From contig DAITDU010000010.1 in NCBI GenBank assembly GCA_036839715.1, positions 1 to 53,844 on the forward strand: a stretch of 53,844 bases of DNA. Reading direction: 5' to 3'. Source of the DNA: Thermocaproicibacter sp002410755. Its GTDB lineage: Bacteria > Bacillota > Clostridia > Oscillospirales > Acutalibacteraceae. The notes beneath the pieces are model-generated. The model saw nothing but the letters and a program-made list of their open reading frames with translations. It searched no databases and was not told the DNA's origin. The stretch's first letter is position 1. The number at the start of each line of letters is the position of its first letter. This document shows, piece by piece, positions 33,202 to 42,053 of the stretch. Both the position numbers and the translations under genes were made by a program.

Positions 33202-33705
33202 ATGGAACAGACCGGCACAGCAAAAAAGATGATTGCCGTATCGGACAGCGCGGAGCGGGAAAGCTATTTTTTGAAACTCATCCTTTCCTCCTGTGGGCAC
33301 GGCGCTTTTTCAGCCGCTCCGGCAAGTGGGGCATCAAATACATCTGTGCTCCTTTCTCCAGAAGCTAGTATGTGCCCGAATCCGGCGCGTTTCCCTGTCT
33401 GGGTTGTCCGGTATCCGGATACAGGCAGCATAGACCGGCGCGGATACCGTAAAGTTATCACTTATTCTGTAAAATACAGCGGTGCTGACTTTACAGCGCG
33501 GAATATCCGGACAGCTGCAAATCATACGACATCTTTTGAGATTTCCGGGGTAGGCATTATTGGCAGAGTGCATCTGAGGACAGCGGAAAAAACCGTGGTA
33601 GAAGCTGCCCTTGCAGCCGCAACTGCGGCAATCGCTGCCGGTGTCCCTTTTGCAGATGCCCTGGAAGCCCTGAACAGTTCCGGGCCGCTGAAACTGCCAG
33701 GCTGA
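33202..33705 (+). CDS. Mur-ligase-like fragment in the murE/murF position
   Basis: The 167-residue protein lacks any ATP-binding motif. Residues about 78-165 (RKVITYSVKYSGADFTARNI, then FEISGVGIIGRVHL, then VVEAALAAATAAIAAGVPFADALEALNSSG) resemble the stretch of MurE/MurF-type ligases that ends the central domain: the nucleotide-independent strand VITYG, the VGxIGRVxLxxPG core and the NALAAxAxAxxLG helix. The usual Pro-Gly-x-x-Asn before the helix is replaced by TAEKTVV. The N-terminal 75 residues match nothing I know. It sits between the PBP gene and mraY, where murE and murF normally lie. It may be a degenerate ligase or a repurposed domain. Confidence 0.55.
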   Translation: MEQTGTAKKMIAVSDSAERESYFLKLILSSCGHGAFSAAPASGASNTSVLLSPEASMCPNPARFPVWVVRYPDTGSIDRRGYRKVITYSVKYSGADFTARNIRTAANHTTSFEISGVGIIGRVHLRTAEKTVVEAALAAATAAIAAGVPFADALEALNSSGPLKLPG

Positions 33706-33798
33706 CGGCGGAAAATGGCAGAGCTTGCAAAATATCGGTGAAAACGGCCGAATTTTTGGAATGTACCAAACATTGAGGAAAAGGTGGAAAAAAGCGTT

Positions 33799-34806
33799 AT
33801 GAGTTCAGTCTGGATCATGGCGGCTGTTGCACTCTCCTTTTGCGTTTCAGCCCTCTTTGGAAAGTGGCTGGTGCCGTTCCTGCACAGGATTAATTTTGGC
33901 CAGACAATCCGGGCGGAAGGACCGTCCTGGCACAAAAAAAAGAACGGTACGCCTATTATGGGCGGATTTATGTTTATTGTAGGAATTGCTGTGGCACTTG
34001 TTGTCTGTGAACCGCTCTGGCGCCATCAGTCCGGTGAAAATCCAGACGTGATGTACATGCAGCTGAAGATTATCGCGGGGTTTCTTCTGGCTGCTGCCTG
34101 TGGCTTTATCGGGTTCCTTGATGATTACATCAAAGCTGTAAAAAAAAGGAACCTTGGGCTGAATGTCAGGCAGAAACTGTTACTTCAATTCCTCACGGCA
34201 GGTATCTATCTCTATACGCTCTGGCACGCCGGGTGCGGCAGCAAAACGCTGATTCCCTTTGCCGGCAGCGTGGACTGGGGGGTCTGGTACTGGATTGTCT
34301 GTCTTTTTGGGATTGTGGGGATCGTGAATGCAGTTAACTTTACTGATGGAATTGACGGCCTGAATGCTTCGGTTACGTTTTTTGTCTCTTTGTCGTTTCT
34401 TGTGATTGCAGGGATTTTGAAATTGACACAAGCTGCCATTTTTGCGGGAGCAGTGGCCGGCGGCTGCCTTGGCTTTCTGCTCTGGAACTTTCATCCGGCA
34501 AAAGTCTTTATGGGTGACACTGGCTCTCTTTTCCTCGGCGGTATCGTCTGCGCGCTTGGATTCACTTTGAACATGCCCATCATGATTCTGCTCATTGGCA
34601 TCATATATATTATTGAGATCCTTTCTGTGGTGCTTCAGGTTTGCTATTTTAAAGCAACACATGGCAGACGGCTTTTTAAGATGAGCCCGATTCACCACCA
34701 TCTTGAGCTTTGTGGGTGGAGTGAAGAAAAGATTTGTACAGTTTTCAGTGCAGTCACCATTATCTGCGGCATTGCTGCGGTATTGATGGTACATTTTGGC
34801 TTTTAA
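33799..34806 (+). CDS. mraY: phospho-N-acetylmuramoyl-pentapeptide transferase MraY
   Basis: MraY links UDP-MurNAc-pentapeptide to undecaprenyl phosphate to make lipid I. The polytopic 335-residue product has GPSWHKKKNGTPIMGG (about 40), the catalytic DDYIKAVKKRNLGL (about 110), NFTDGIDGL (about 180), MGDTGSL (about 240) and the His motif PIHHHLEL (about 300). I chose ATG 33799; a GTG at 33784 is possible. It keeps its cluster place, though the substrate-making Mur ligases are missing nearby. Confidence 0.95.
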   Translation: MSSVWIMAAVALSFCVSALFGKWLVPFLHRINFGQTIRAEGPSWHKKKNGTPIMGGFMFIVGIAVALVVCEPLWRHQSGENPDVMYMQLKIIAGFLLAAACGFIGFLDDYIKAVKKRNLGLNVRQKLLLQFLTAGIYLYTLWHAGCGSKTLIPFAGSVDWGVWYWIVCLFGIVGIVNAVNFTDGIDGLNASVTFFVSLSFLVIAGILKLTQAAIFAGAVAGGCLGFLLWNFHPAKVFMGDTGSLFLGGIVCALGFTLNMPIMILLIGIIYIIEILSVVLQVCYFKATHGRRLFKMSPIHHHLELCGWSEEKICTVFSAVTIICGIAAVLMVHFGF

Positions 34807-34882
34807 AACCGACCGTTTTTGACAGAATTGGCTGGCGCTATATGGTACGGTTATTCATGTGTGTCTGAAAGGGGGAAGCAGT

Positions 34883-36085
34883 ATGACGACGGAGTCAGTC
34901 CCTGCGGACAGGGCCGTGTTTGCTGCAAAGCACCGGGACGGCGGCAATTCTGCATCCATGCCGGGGAAAGTACGGAAAAAATTCCGCATCTTTTCCGTAC
35001 GCGGCGGGATGGACCTGCCATTCCTGTTCCTTGTGTTTGTGCTTGTAGTCATCGGTCTTGTGATGATGTTTTCTGCAAGCTATGCAAACGCGTCCTATTA
35101 CATGAATGACAGCTACTACTATATTAAAAAACAAGTTGTGTTTGCTCTAATTGGCATTGCTGCAATGATTGGCCTTTCCTATTTCGATTACCACCATTTT
35201 CATAAGCTGGCGATTCCAGTCCTGATCTTTTCCATTGCACTTCTGGGCCTTGTGCTGGTCACGCCGGCTATCAACGGCGTCCACCGGTGGCTGCGGCTTG
35301 GGCCGCTTGGGCAGTTGCAGCCGTCGGAAGTCGCAAAATTCGCAATCATTCTTGCTTTTTCCCATTTGATTTCACTTAATTTCAGCCGGATGGGTACATT
35401 CCGCTATGGTGTGTTGCCTTATTTGCTGATCCTTGTGCCAGTCTGTGCGCTGCTCATTAAGGAGCCTCATATCTCCGCAACTGTAATCATTCTGGCTTTG
35501 GCTGCTATGGTGCTGTTTATTGGCGGTGTAAAGCTTCACTATTTTGTTATAAGTTTTGGGATCGTTGGGGCGGGGCTTATCTATCTCATTAAGTTCTCTG
35601 GCAAAGTGGAGTATGCAGGCTCGCGCATTGCAGGCTGGAAAGACCCGCTTTCCACCTATCAGACGAAGCAGTCGCTTTATGCGATTGGCTCGGGGGGGAT
35701 GCTTGGCCTTGGGTTGGGACAGTCGCGGCAGAAATACCTTTTCCTGCCGGAGCCGCAAAATGACTTTATCTTTGCCATTGTCTGCGAAGAGCTTGGCTTT
35801 GTCGGTGCACTTATTATTATTATCCTCTTTGCCATGCTTGTCTGGCGCGGCGTGAGCATTTCACTGCGTGCCCAGGATAAGTTTGGAATGCTGCTTGGAA
35901 CAGGGCTTATGCTTCAGGTCGGGCTTCAGGTCGTGCTGAACATCGCTGTGGTTACCAATACCATCCCGAATACCGGTATCAGCCTGCCGTTTTTCAGTTA
36001 CGGCGGCACGTCGCTTGTGATTCTGCTTGCCGAAATGGGCATTGTGCTCTCTATTTCGCGAACGTCATCTGTAGAAAAAACTTAG
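34883..36085 (+). CDS. ftsW: SEDS peptidoglycan polymerase FtsW/SpoVE
   Basis: Septal glycan polymerase of the SEDS family, partner of the class B PBP upstream. The 400-residue product has a basic cytoplasmic N-terminus and about ten membrane segments. SEDS motifs are NGVHRWLRLGPLGQLQPSEVAKF (about 140), the loop AGWKDPLSTYQTKQSLYAIGSGG (about 250) and the C-terminal SLPFFSYGGTSLV (about 365). GGGGG lies 7 nt upstream of the ATG. murD, which often precedes it, is absent. A possible TTGACA-N16-TATGGT promoter lies at 34819-34846. Confidence 0.94.
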   Translation: MTTESVPADRAVFAAKHRDGGNSASMPGKVRKKFRIFSVRGGMDLPFLFLVFVLVVIGLVMMFSASYANASYYMNDSYYYIKKQVVFALIGIAAMIGLSYFDYHHFHKLAIPVLIFSIALLGLVLVTPAINGVHRWLRLGPLGQLQPSEVAKFAIILAFSHLISLNFSRMGTFRYGVLPYLLILVPVCALLIKEPHISATVIILALAAMVLFIGGVKLHYFVISFGIVGAGLIYLIKFSGKVEYAGSRIAGWKDPLSTYQTKQSLYAIGSGGMLGLGLGQSRQKYLFLPEPQNDFIFAIVCEELGFVGALIIIILFAMLVWRGVSISLRAQDKFGMLLGTGLMLQVGLQVVLNIAVVTNTIPNTGISLPFFSYGGTSLVILLAEMGIVLSISRTSSVEKT

Positions 36086-36102
36086 CATGGGAGTCTTGAA
36101 AA

Positions 36103-37230
36103 ATGAAAGTTCTGTTTGCTGGCGGCGGGACTGCTGGACACATTAACCCGGCACTTGCTGTTGCGGGATATCTGCGGGAGCAGGAGCCGGAGACACGCAT
36201 CCTGTATATTGGCGCGAAAGGCGGCATGGAAGAGCGCCTTGTCCCGGCTGCAGGCTACGATTTCCGAAGCATCAGGGTTTCCGGCTTTCAGCGGAAGCTG
36301 AGCTGGACGAATGTCAGGCGAAATGCCGCAGCCGCAGTCCATGTCATTACTGCAAGCCGTGAAGCGCGGAAAATTATTATGGAGTTCCAGCCGGATATCT
36401 GCGTAGGGACAGGCGGCTATGTGGCCGGTCCGGTTATTCGGGAAGCAATCAAACTGAAAATTCCCGCAGTAATCCATGAGCAGAATGCGTTCCCAGGTGT
36501 GACGAACAGGGTGCTTGCCAAAAAGGCCGACCGTACCATGCTTGCAGTTTCGGATGCGCAGAAGTATTTGCCGGAGGGGGCGCGCTGTGTGGTGACAGGC
36601 AACCCGGTTCGGCAGGAAATTATCCGTGCACAGCGCGGGGAAGCCAGGAAGAAGCTGGGCCTTGATGAGCGCCCGCTGATACTCTCGTTTGGCGGGAGCC
36701 TTGGTGCACGGAAAATCAATGAGGCGGTTGCAGACCTGCTTGCCGAAAGCGCAAAAACAGGCCGTTTTCAGCATATACACGGCTATGGCCAATGGGGGCG
36801 CTGGTTCCCCGACCTGATGAAGCAGAAGGGAGTAAATCTTTCTGCACACCGGGAGCTTGATGTGCGTGAATATATCAGCAATATGCCGGACTGCCTTGCC
36901 GCAGCCGACCTTGTCATCTGCCGCGCGGGGGCTATCACGCTCAGCGAAATTCAGGCACAGGGCAAAGCCGCTGTCCTAATTCCGTCGCCAAATGTTGCAG
37001 AAAACCATCAGTACCATAACGCGATGGCGCTTGTAGACCGCGGTGCAGCCGCAATTCTGGAAGAGAAAGACCTCACGGGGCAGTCACTGTGCAAGAAAGT
37101 CAATGAGCTTTTTGCAGATCCAAAGGCAATTCAGACTCTGGGAGAAAATGCCCGTAAAATGGCAATTCTCAATGCAAATGAACGTATTGAAAAGGTAATC
37201 CGGGAAGTCCTGACGGAACGGAACGGTTAA
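36103..37230 (+). CDS. murG: UDP-GlcNAc:lipid I N-acetylglucosaminyltransferase MurG
   Basis: MurG adds GlcNAc to lipid I, giving lipid II, at the inner membrane face. The 375-residue GT-B protein has GGGTAGHINPALAVA (about 6-20) and GAKGGMEERLVPAAGYDF (about 38). Further motifs are GTGGYVAGPVI, HEQNAFPGVTNRVLAKKAD, SFGGSLGARKINEAV (about 190) and the UDP-binding CRAGAITLSEIQAQGKAAVLIPSPNVAENHQ (about 268). It lies 17 bp after ftsW. Confidence 0.96.
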   Translation: MKVLFAGGGTAGHINPALAVAGYLREQEPETRILYIGAKGGMEERLVPAAGYDFRSIRVSGFQRKLSWTNVRRNAAAAVHVITASREARKIIMEFQPDICVGTGGYVAGPVIREAIKLKIPAVIHEQNAFPGVTNRVLAKKADRTMLAVSDAQKYLPEGARCVVTGNPVRQEIIRAQRGEARKKLGLDERPLILSFGGSLGARKINEAVADLLAESAKTGRFQHIHGYGQWGRWFPDLMKQKGVNLSAHRELDVREYISNMPDCLAAADLVICRAGAITLSEIQAQGKAAVLIPSPNVAENHQYHNAMALVDRGAAAILEEKDLTGQSLCKKVNELFADPKAIQTLGENARKMAILNANERIEKVIREVLTERNG

Positions 37231-37298
37231 TTCCGTAACCGCAGAGCCCCGCATGGCATACTATAAAAGCAGAATGTATGCGATGTGGGGGTGCCGTT

Positions 37299-38552
37299 AT
37301 GGCAAAACTGCTGATACACGGAGGAAAAAAACTAACAGGCGAAGTCCGTATCCATGGCGCAAAAAACAGCACACTGCCGCTGATGGCGGCTACTCTGGTT
37401 TGCAGCGGAAAATGCACGCTACATAACTGCCCGGTACTGTCGGACGTGGACACGTCTGTGCATATTCTGCGGTACCTGGGGTGTGGCGTAGAAGTTTCCG
37501 GATCGGATATTGTCGTCGATCCGGTTCCGGTAGACCGGAGCGATATTCCGGACCACCTAATGCGGGAAATGCGTTCCTCCATAGTCTTTCTAGGGGCAAT
37601 CGTCAGCCGGATGGGGCAGGCAACACTTTCTTATCCAGGTGGCTGTGAGCTGGGTCCCCGCCCGATTGATTTGCATCTCTCCGCCCTGAGGAAGATGGGC
37701 GTTGCAATTAACGAAGACCACGGAAGGCTGCTCTGCTCTGCGCCGCAGGGAGTTCGGGGGGCAACTATTTCACTTGCGTTTCCGAGTGTCGGAGCGACAG
37801 AGAACATTATTATCGCAGCCGTGCTTGCAAAAGGCGTTACCGTTATCAACAATGCCGCGCGGGAACCGGAAATCTGTGACCTTGCGGATTTTCTGAGTAC
37901 CTGTGGTGCTCAGATTTCAGGTGCCGGGAGCAGCGCCATAACAATCAGAGGGGTTAAAAAACTTTCCGGCTGCGAACACCGTGTTATTCCGGACCGGATT
38001 GCAGCAGCTACTTATCTTGCAGCAGCAGCTGCAACAGGGAGCACCATTACGGTTATGGATATTATCCCGGAACATCTTGCACCTGTCATCCCAGCCTTTG
38101 AGGAGAGTGGTTGTATCCTCACTGAAAACGAGGACCGCATGACAATTACGGCGCCGCACAGACTGAACCGTATGAAAAATATCCGGACAATGCCCTATCC
38201 CGGTTTTCCAACAGATGCCCAGGCACCGGTTATGGCGATGGCTGCTGTGGCAGAAGGTACGAGCATTTTTGTTGAAAATATTTTTGAAAGCCGATATAAG
38301 CACGTTGGTGAGTTGCTGCGCCTTGGGGCAAATATCAAAGTCGAAGGACGCGTTGCCATTGTGGAAGGCGTAGAACGGCTTTCAGGCGCATCCGTGGAAG
38401 CTACCGATCTGCGGGGTGGTGCGGCGCTTGTAGTAGCTGGCCTTGCGGCTTCCGGTGTGACGGAAGTCGGGGGATTGCACCACTTGGACCGCGGCTATGA
38501 AAAACTTGGGGAAAATCTTGCCCGACTTGGCGCCGAAGTCGAGCGGGTATAA
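37299..38552 (+). CDS. murA: UDP-GlcNAc 1-carboxyvinyltransferase MurA
   Basis: MurA starts peptidoglycan synthesis by adding enolpyruvate to UDP-GlcNAc and is the fosfomycin target. The 417-residue product has HGAKNSTLPLMAATL (about 17), the loop with the catalytic Cys PGGCELGPRPIDLHL (about 109-123), VGATENIIIAAVLAKG (about 162) and the C-terminal LRGGAALVVAGLAASG. I chose ATG 37299, with GTGGGGGTG upstream. Its presence inside the dcw cluster between murG and ftsQ is usual for this clade. Confidence 0.95.
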   Translation: MAKLLIHGGKKLTGEVRIHGAKNSTLPLMAATLVCSGKCTLHNCPVLSDVDTSVHILRYLGCGVEVSGSDIVVDPVPVDRSDIPDHLMREMRSSIVFLGAIVSRMGQATLSYPGGCELGPRPIDLHLSALRKMGVAINEDHGRLLCSAPQGVRGATISLAFPSVGATENIIIAAVLAKGVTVINNAAREPEICDLADFLSTCGAQISGAGSSAITIRGVKKLSGCEHRVIPDRIAAATYLAAAAATGSTITVMDIIPEHLAPVIPAFEESGCILTENEDRMTITAPHRLNRMKNIRTMPYPGFPTDAQAPVMAMAAVAEGTSIFVENIFESRYKHVGELLRLGANIKVEGRVAIVEGVERLSGASVEATDLRGGAALVVAGLAASGVTEVGGLHHLDRGYEKLGENLARLGAEVERV

Positions 38553-38568
38553 CGGGGATGTGAAAACG

Positions 38569-39480
38569 ATGAGGTACATGACAGAGGAAAGCCGGAAACC
38601 GCCGCAGCCCTTTGGACATGGGAACAGCGGATACCGGCCGGCGCCGCAGGGGCCTCCCCCGCGCCGCACGGGGACAAATTCTACGGAAGTGGCCCGGAGA
38701 AGGGCACAGAAGCGTCGGAGGCACCGAAGGCATATCCTTATCTTCTTTTATACATCCTTGTTCCTTGTCGCTCTCAGTGCTGCGGCGATTCTTTCCTTCA
38801 CAGTCCTTTTTAAGGTTACAAGCGTGAGTGTTGAAGGAACATCGCGCTACCAGCAGCAGAAAATTATTAATGCGAGCGGTATCAAAACGGGGGACAACCT
38901 GTTCCGCGTGAATACGAACGATGCTTCCCAAAAAATTTGTAAGAAGCTGCCATATCTTGAAACAGCGACCGTTTCAAGAAAATTTCCTGCCAGCATTGTA
39001 ATCACTGTAAAAGAAACGAGTGTCTGGGGAGCAGTAAAAAACGGCAGCAAGTACCTTCTGCTTGGCGGGAATGGAAAAATCCTTGAGAATGTGTCTGCCC
39101 CGCCGAAAGGATGTACGGAGCTGCTTGGCCTTTCTGTAAAGAAAACTGAGGTTGGATTGCCAATCGGGTTTGCAAATCAAAATCAGGCCAGCCTTTATGA
39201 GACGGTTTTGGGTGCCCTGCAAAAAAGCAGCATTGATAAAATTACTTCCATTGACTTTTCGCAGGTTTCACGAATCCTTATCATCTATGACGGGCGAATT
39301 ACCATTAACCTTGGCGATCCGGATGACCTTGACTTTAAGCTGAAATTCGCAAGGGAGCTTTTGAAAAGCAATATCAAGTCAACCGAAAAAGGGACGCTTG
39401 ACATGTCTGTTGTTTCCGCAACGAACAAGGCGTACTTTGATGCGGATTACAGCACTGCTTCTTCTGCTGAAAAAAAGTAA
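38569..39480 (+). CDS. ftsQ: cell division protein FtsQ/DivIB
   Basis: The 303-residue bitopic membrane protein has a Pro/Arg-rich cytoplasmic N-terminus (about 1-60) and one membrane segment (about 61-83). A POTRA domain follows (FKVTSVSVEGTSRYQQQKII, about 84-150), then the beta domain with PASIVITVKETSVWGAVKNG. FtsQ/DivIB bridges FtsL, FtsB/DivIC and the septal PBP. I chose ATG 38569; a second ATG follows three codons later. It is the last gene before the ftsZ promoter; ftsA is absent between them. Confidence 0.88.
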   Translation: MRYMTEESRKPPQPFGHGNSGYRPAPQGPPPRRTGTNSTEVARRRAQKRRRHRRHILIFFYTSLFLVALSAAAILSFTVLFKVTSVSVEGTSRYQQQKIINASGIKTGDNLFRVNTNDASQKICKKLPYLETATVSRKFPASIVITVKETSVWGAVKNGSKYLLLGGNGKILENVSAPPKGCTELLGLSVKKTEVGLPIGFANQNQASLYETVLGALQKSSIDKITSIDFSQVSRILIIYDGRITINLGDPDDLDFKLKFARELLKSNIKSTEKGTLDMSVVSATNKAYFDADYSTASSAEKK

Positions 39481-39512
39481 AGCCATTCCTTTTAAATTCG
39501 GGGAAAATCCGA

Positions 39513-39540
39513 TTGAATTCAATGCGGAAAAGTGTATAAT
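39513..39540 (+). promoter_or_regulatory. promoter of ftsZ
   Basis: TTGAAT (39513-39518), 16-bp spacer, TATAAT (39535-39540), 70 bp before the ftsZ start. It allows ftsZ expression apart from the rest of the cluster. Confidence 0.75.
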
Positions 39541-39610
39541 GACTATTATAAGCAGACCAGACGATGTGATCCTTAAAAAGGTTCAAGATAAATAAGGGGG
39601 AAGCGAATCA

Positions 39611-40747
39611 ATGCCTTTTGAAATTGATAATGACTTTGACAATATCGTTCAGATAAAAGTAATTGGCGTTGGCGGCGGCGGTGGAAATGCGGTCGACCGC
39701 ATGGTAGCCTCCGGTGTGCAGGGAGTCGAATTTATCAGTGTAAATACGGACAAGCAGGCTCTTTACCGCTCCAAGGCGACGCAGAAAATTCAAATTGGAG
39801 AGAAGGTCACGCACGGTAAGGGCGCTGGTTCCAAGCCGGAAATCGGTCAGAAAGCTGCCGACGAAAGCCGTGAAGCCATTGCGGCTGCAATCCGGGGGAG
39901 CGATATGGTATTCATTACCGCAGGCATGGGCGGTGGCACCGGAACAGGCGCTGCACCGATTGTAGCAGAAATTGCACATGACATGGGTATCCTTACGGTT
40001 GGCATTGTCACAAAACCGTTTGCGTTTGAAGGAAAACGCCGCATGGCACAGGCAGAAGAAGGTATAACTTCCCTCAAAGAGCATGTTGACTCCCTTGTGG
40101 TAATCCCGAATGAGCGCCTGAAACTGGTCAGTGAAACACGCATTACCTTGCTGAACGCTTTTTCTATTGCGGATGATGTGTTGCGCCAGGGCGTGCAGAG
40201 CATTTCTGATCTGATTAAGCTGCCGGGCCTTGTGAACCTTGACTTTGCAGATGTAACAGCCGTGATGAAAGATGCAGGCTATGCCCATATGGGTGTTGGC
40301 CGCGCTTCGGGCAAGGATAAGGCGGAGACGGCCGCCAATATGGCAATTTCCAGCCCGCTGCTTGAAACTTCTATCAATGGGGCGAAGGGTGTCATCATCA
40401 ATATTACGTCGTCACCGGATATTGGGCTGGACGAGATTGAGACCGCTTCCTCCATGATTGCCGCCCAGGCTCATGAGGACGCGAATATCATTTGGGGCGC
40501 TGCGTTCGATGAAAACATGGACGACGAGATGAGTGTAACCGTCATTGCAACCGGATTTCCGACAGCTTCAGATGAAGCAGGGGACACCGGTGAAAAGAAA
40601 ACTGGTACGGAAGAGAAAAAGGCTGTAGCCACAGCCACCGAGCCAAAACAGGGGAAGAAAGAAGAAGCAAAAAAGAGTGCTCCTGCGCCTTCTCCGGAGG
40701 ATGACGATTTTACTGACATCATGCAGATTTTCAGCCGTAAAGGCTGA
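39611..40747 (+). CDS. ftsZ: cell division GTPase FtsZ
   Basis: Tubulin-like GTPase that forms the Z ring. The 378-residue product has KVIGVGGGGGNAVDRM (about 17), the GTP-binding signature GGGTGTGAAP (about 108), the T7 loop region LVNLDFADV and ITSSPDIGLDEIETASSMI. A Lys/Ala/Thr/Glu-rich linker (about 320-360) ends in the peptide DDDFTDIMQIFSRKG, which partly fits the conserved C-terminal peptide that binds partners. GGGGG lies upstream of the ATG. It has its own promoter. Confidence 0.97.
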   Translation: MPFEIDNDFDNIVQIKVIGVGGGGGNAVDRMVASGVQGVEFISVNTDKQALYRSKATQKIQIGEKVTHGKGAGSKPEIGQKAADESREAIAAAIRGSDMVFITAGMGGGTGTGAAPIVAEIAHDMGILTVGIVTKPFAFEGKRRMAQAEEGITSLKEHVDSLVVIPNERLKLVSETRITLLNAFSIADDVLRQGVQSISDLIKLPGLVNLDFADVTAVMKDAGYAHMGVGRASGKDKAETAANMAISSPLLETSINGAKGVIINITSSPDIGLDEIETASSMIAAQAHEDANIIWGAAFDENMDDEMSVTVIATGFPTASDEAGDTGEKKTGTEEKKAVATATEPKQGKKEEAKKSAPAPSPEDDDFTDIMQIFSRKG

Positions 40748-40781
40748 CTGGTTATTTCCCTTTGGCAAGACGGCAGAGACG

Positions 40782-40820
40782 AAAGGAGAACCTGGAGACG
40801 GGGTCTCCTTTCCTTCTTTT
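40782..40820 (+). terminator. terminator of ftsZ
   Basis: GGAGAC-GGG-GTCTCC (40794-40808) forms a stem, flanked by AAAGGAGA/TCTCCTTT as an alternative longer pairing, followed by a pyrimidine-rich tail ending in TTTT. Confidence 0.65.
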
Positions 40821-40906
40821 CCAACTGAAAAAGCTTCAAAATGAGCGCTTTTTTATCGATTTTACAGCCTATTTTTCAGTAGCAGGTTAAAATATCTTCC
40901 GCGCTC

Positions 40907-40934
40907 TTGCAATCTTGCTTTGCTGTGCTATAAT
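40907..40934 (+). promoter_or_regulatory. promoter of the corA-like gene
   Basis: TTGCAA (40907-40912), 16-bp spacer, TATAAT (40929-40934), 92 bp upstream of the start. Confidence 0.75.
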
Positions 40935-41026
40935 TACTCCTGTATCTGAATTTAAAGGGGGTGGCATTGTGCAACCTGGTCCATTAGGAAACTGTACGAA
41001 CAAAATAGACGGAGGAGATGAACACA

Positions 41027-41941
41027 ATGCTGTCCTATTACAAGACAGAAAATGGGCGGATGCTGCAACTCCAGGCATGCGAACCCGGCTGCTGGATCAA
41101 CTGCGTTTCTCCCGATGACAGGGAGATTAACAGCCTTATTTCTGACTTCGGTATCGAAGCCGACTTTTTCCGTGCCGCGATGGATGAGGAAGAGTCTTCC
41201 CATATCGACCATGAAGGAGAAAATACCCTGATTGTAATTGATATTCCCATTGTGGAAAAAGAAGGACGGAATATTACTTATACAACAATGCCGTTTGGTA
41301 TTATCATCACGGAAAAAAATGTCATTACGGTTTCCATTAAGGATAATCCAGTTGTAGAGGAATTTGCTCAGGGCGGGGTTCGGGGCGTGCAGACCAACCT
41401 GAAAACGCGTTTTATGCTTTCTTTCATGCTGCGTGTAGCGACACGCTTTTTGCAGTATTTGAAACAGATTGACAAAATCAGCAATTATGTGGAAACGGAG
41501 CTTCGGCGCTCCATGCGCAATGCCGAGCTGAATCAGCTCCTTGATATTGAAAAATCCCTCGTATACTTTTCTTCTTCCCTCAAGGGGAATGAAATCACAC
41601 TGGAAAAAATCATGCGCGGCCGTGTTGTAAAACTTTACGATGATGACGAGGATCTTCTTGAAGATGTCCTCATCGAAGTTAAACAGGCCATTGACATGTC
41701 GAATATTTATTTGAATATTGTAAGCGGAACAATGGGCGCTTCTTCCTCAGTAATTTCCAATAACCTGAACACAGGGATGAAGAAACTTGTGTCTGTTATT
41801 TTGCTGGTATCAATTCCGCTGATCATTTTTTGCTTTTTCGCAACGAGGATTAGCTCCGTCCTGCTCTGGCTTCCGGCAGTGATTGCCGCTGCTCTTGATG
41901 CAGGCGCGTTTTTTGCCCTGAGAAAACGGAAGATGATCTAA
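41027..41941 (+). CDS. CorA-family protein lacking the GMN motif
   Basis: The 304-residue protein has the CorA layout: a soluble alpha/beta N-domain (about 1-120), the long stalk helix region (LKTRFMLSFMLRVATRFLQYLKQIDKISNYVETELRRS) and two C-terminal membrane segments (about 252-274 and 279-298). The family's Mg2+ selectivity motif, Gly-Met-Asn at the end of the first membrane segment, is missing; the sequence there is FFATRISSVLLWLP, with a very short loop. It may not be a Mg2+ channel. I chose ATG 41027, with GGAGGAG 9 nt upstream; an ATG at 41018 sits too close to it. Confidence 0.8.
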   Translation: MLSYYKTENGRMLQLQACEPGCWINCVSPDDREINSLISDFGIEADFFRAAMDEEESSHIDHEGENTLIVIDIPIVEKEGRNITYTTMPFGIIITEKNVITVSIKDNPVVEEFAQGGVRGVQTNLKTRFMLSFMLRVATRFLQYLKQIDKISNYVETELRRSMRNAELNQLLDIEKSLVYFSSSLKGNEITLEKIMRGRVVKLYDDDEDLLEDVLIEVKQAIDMSNIYLNIVSGTMGASSSVISNNLNTGMKKLVSVILLVSIPLIIFCFFATRISSVLLWLPAVIAAALDAGAFFALRKRKMI

Positions 41942-41980
41942 GAACACGCAGGGGATGAGCAGACAATTAGCTGCATGGAG

Positions 41981-42013
41981 CGGGGGACTGTAACGCGGTT
42001 CCCCGTTTTTGTT
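41981..42013 (+). terminator. terminator of the corA-like gene
   Basis: CGGGG(G)A and TCCCCG pair across a 12-nt loop (41981-42005) and are followed by TTTTTGTT. Confidence 0.7.
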
Positions 42014-42053
42014 ATACGAACCGGATTTTCCGGGAAATTGGAGGGCTTCTGTA

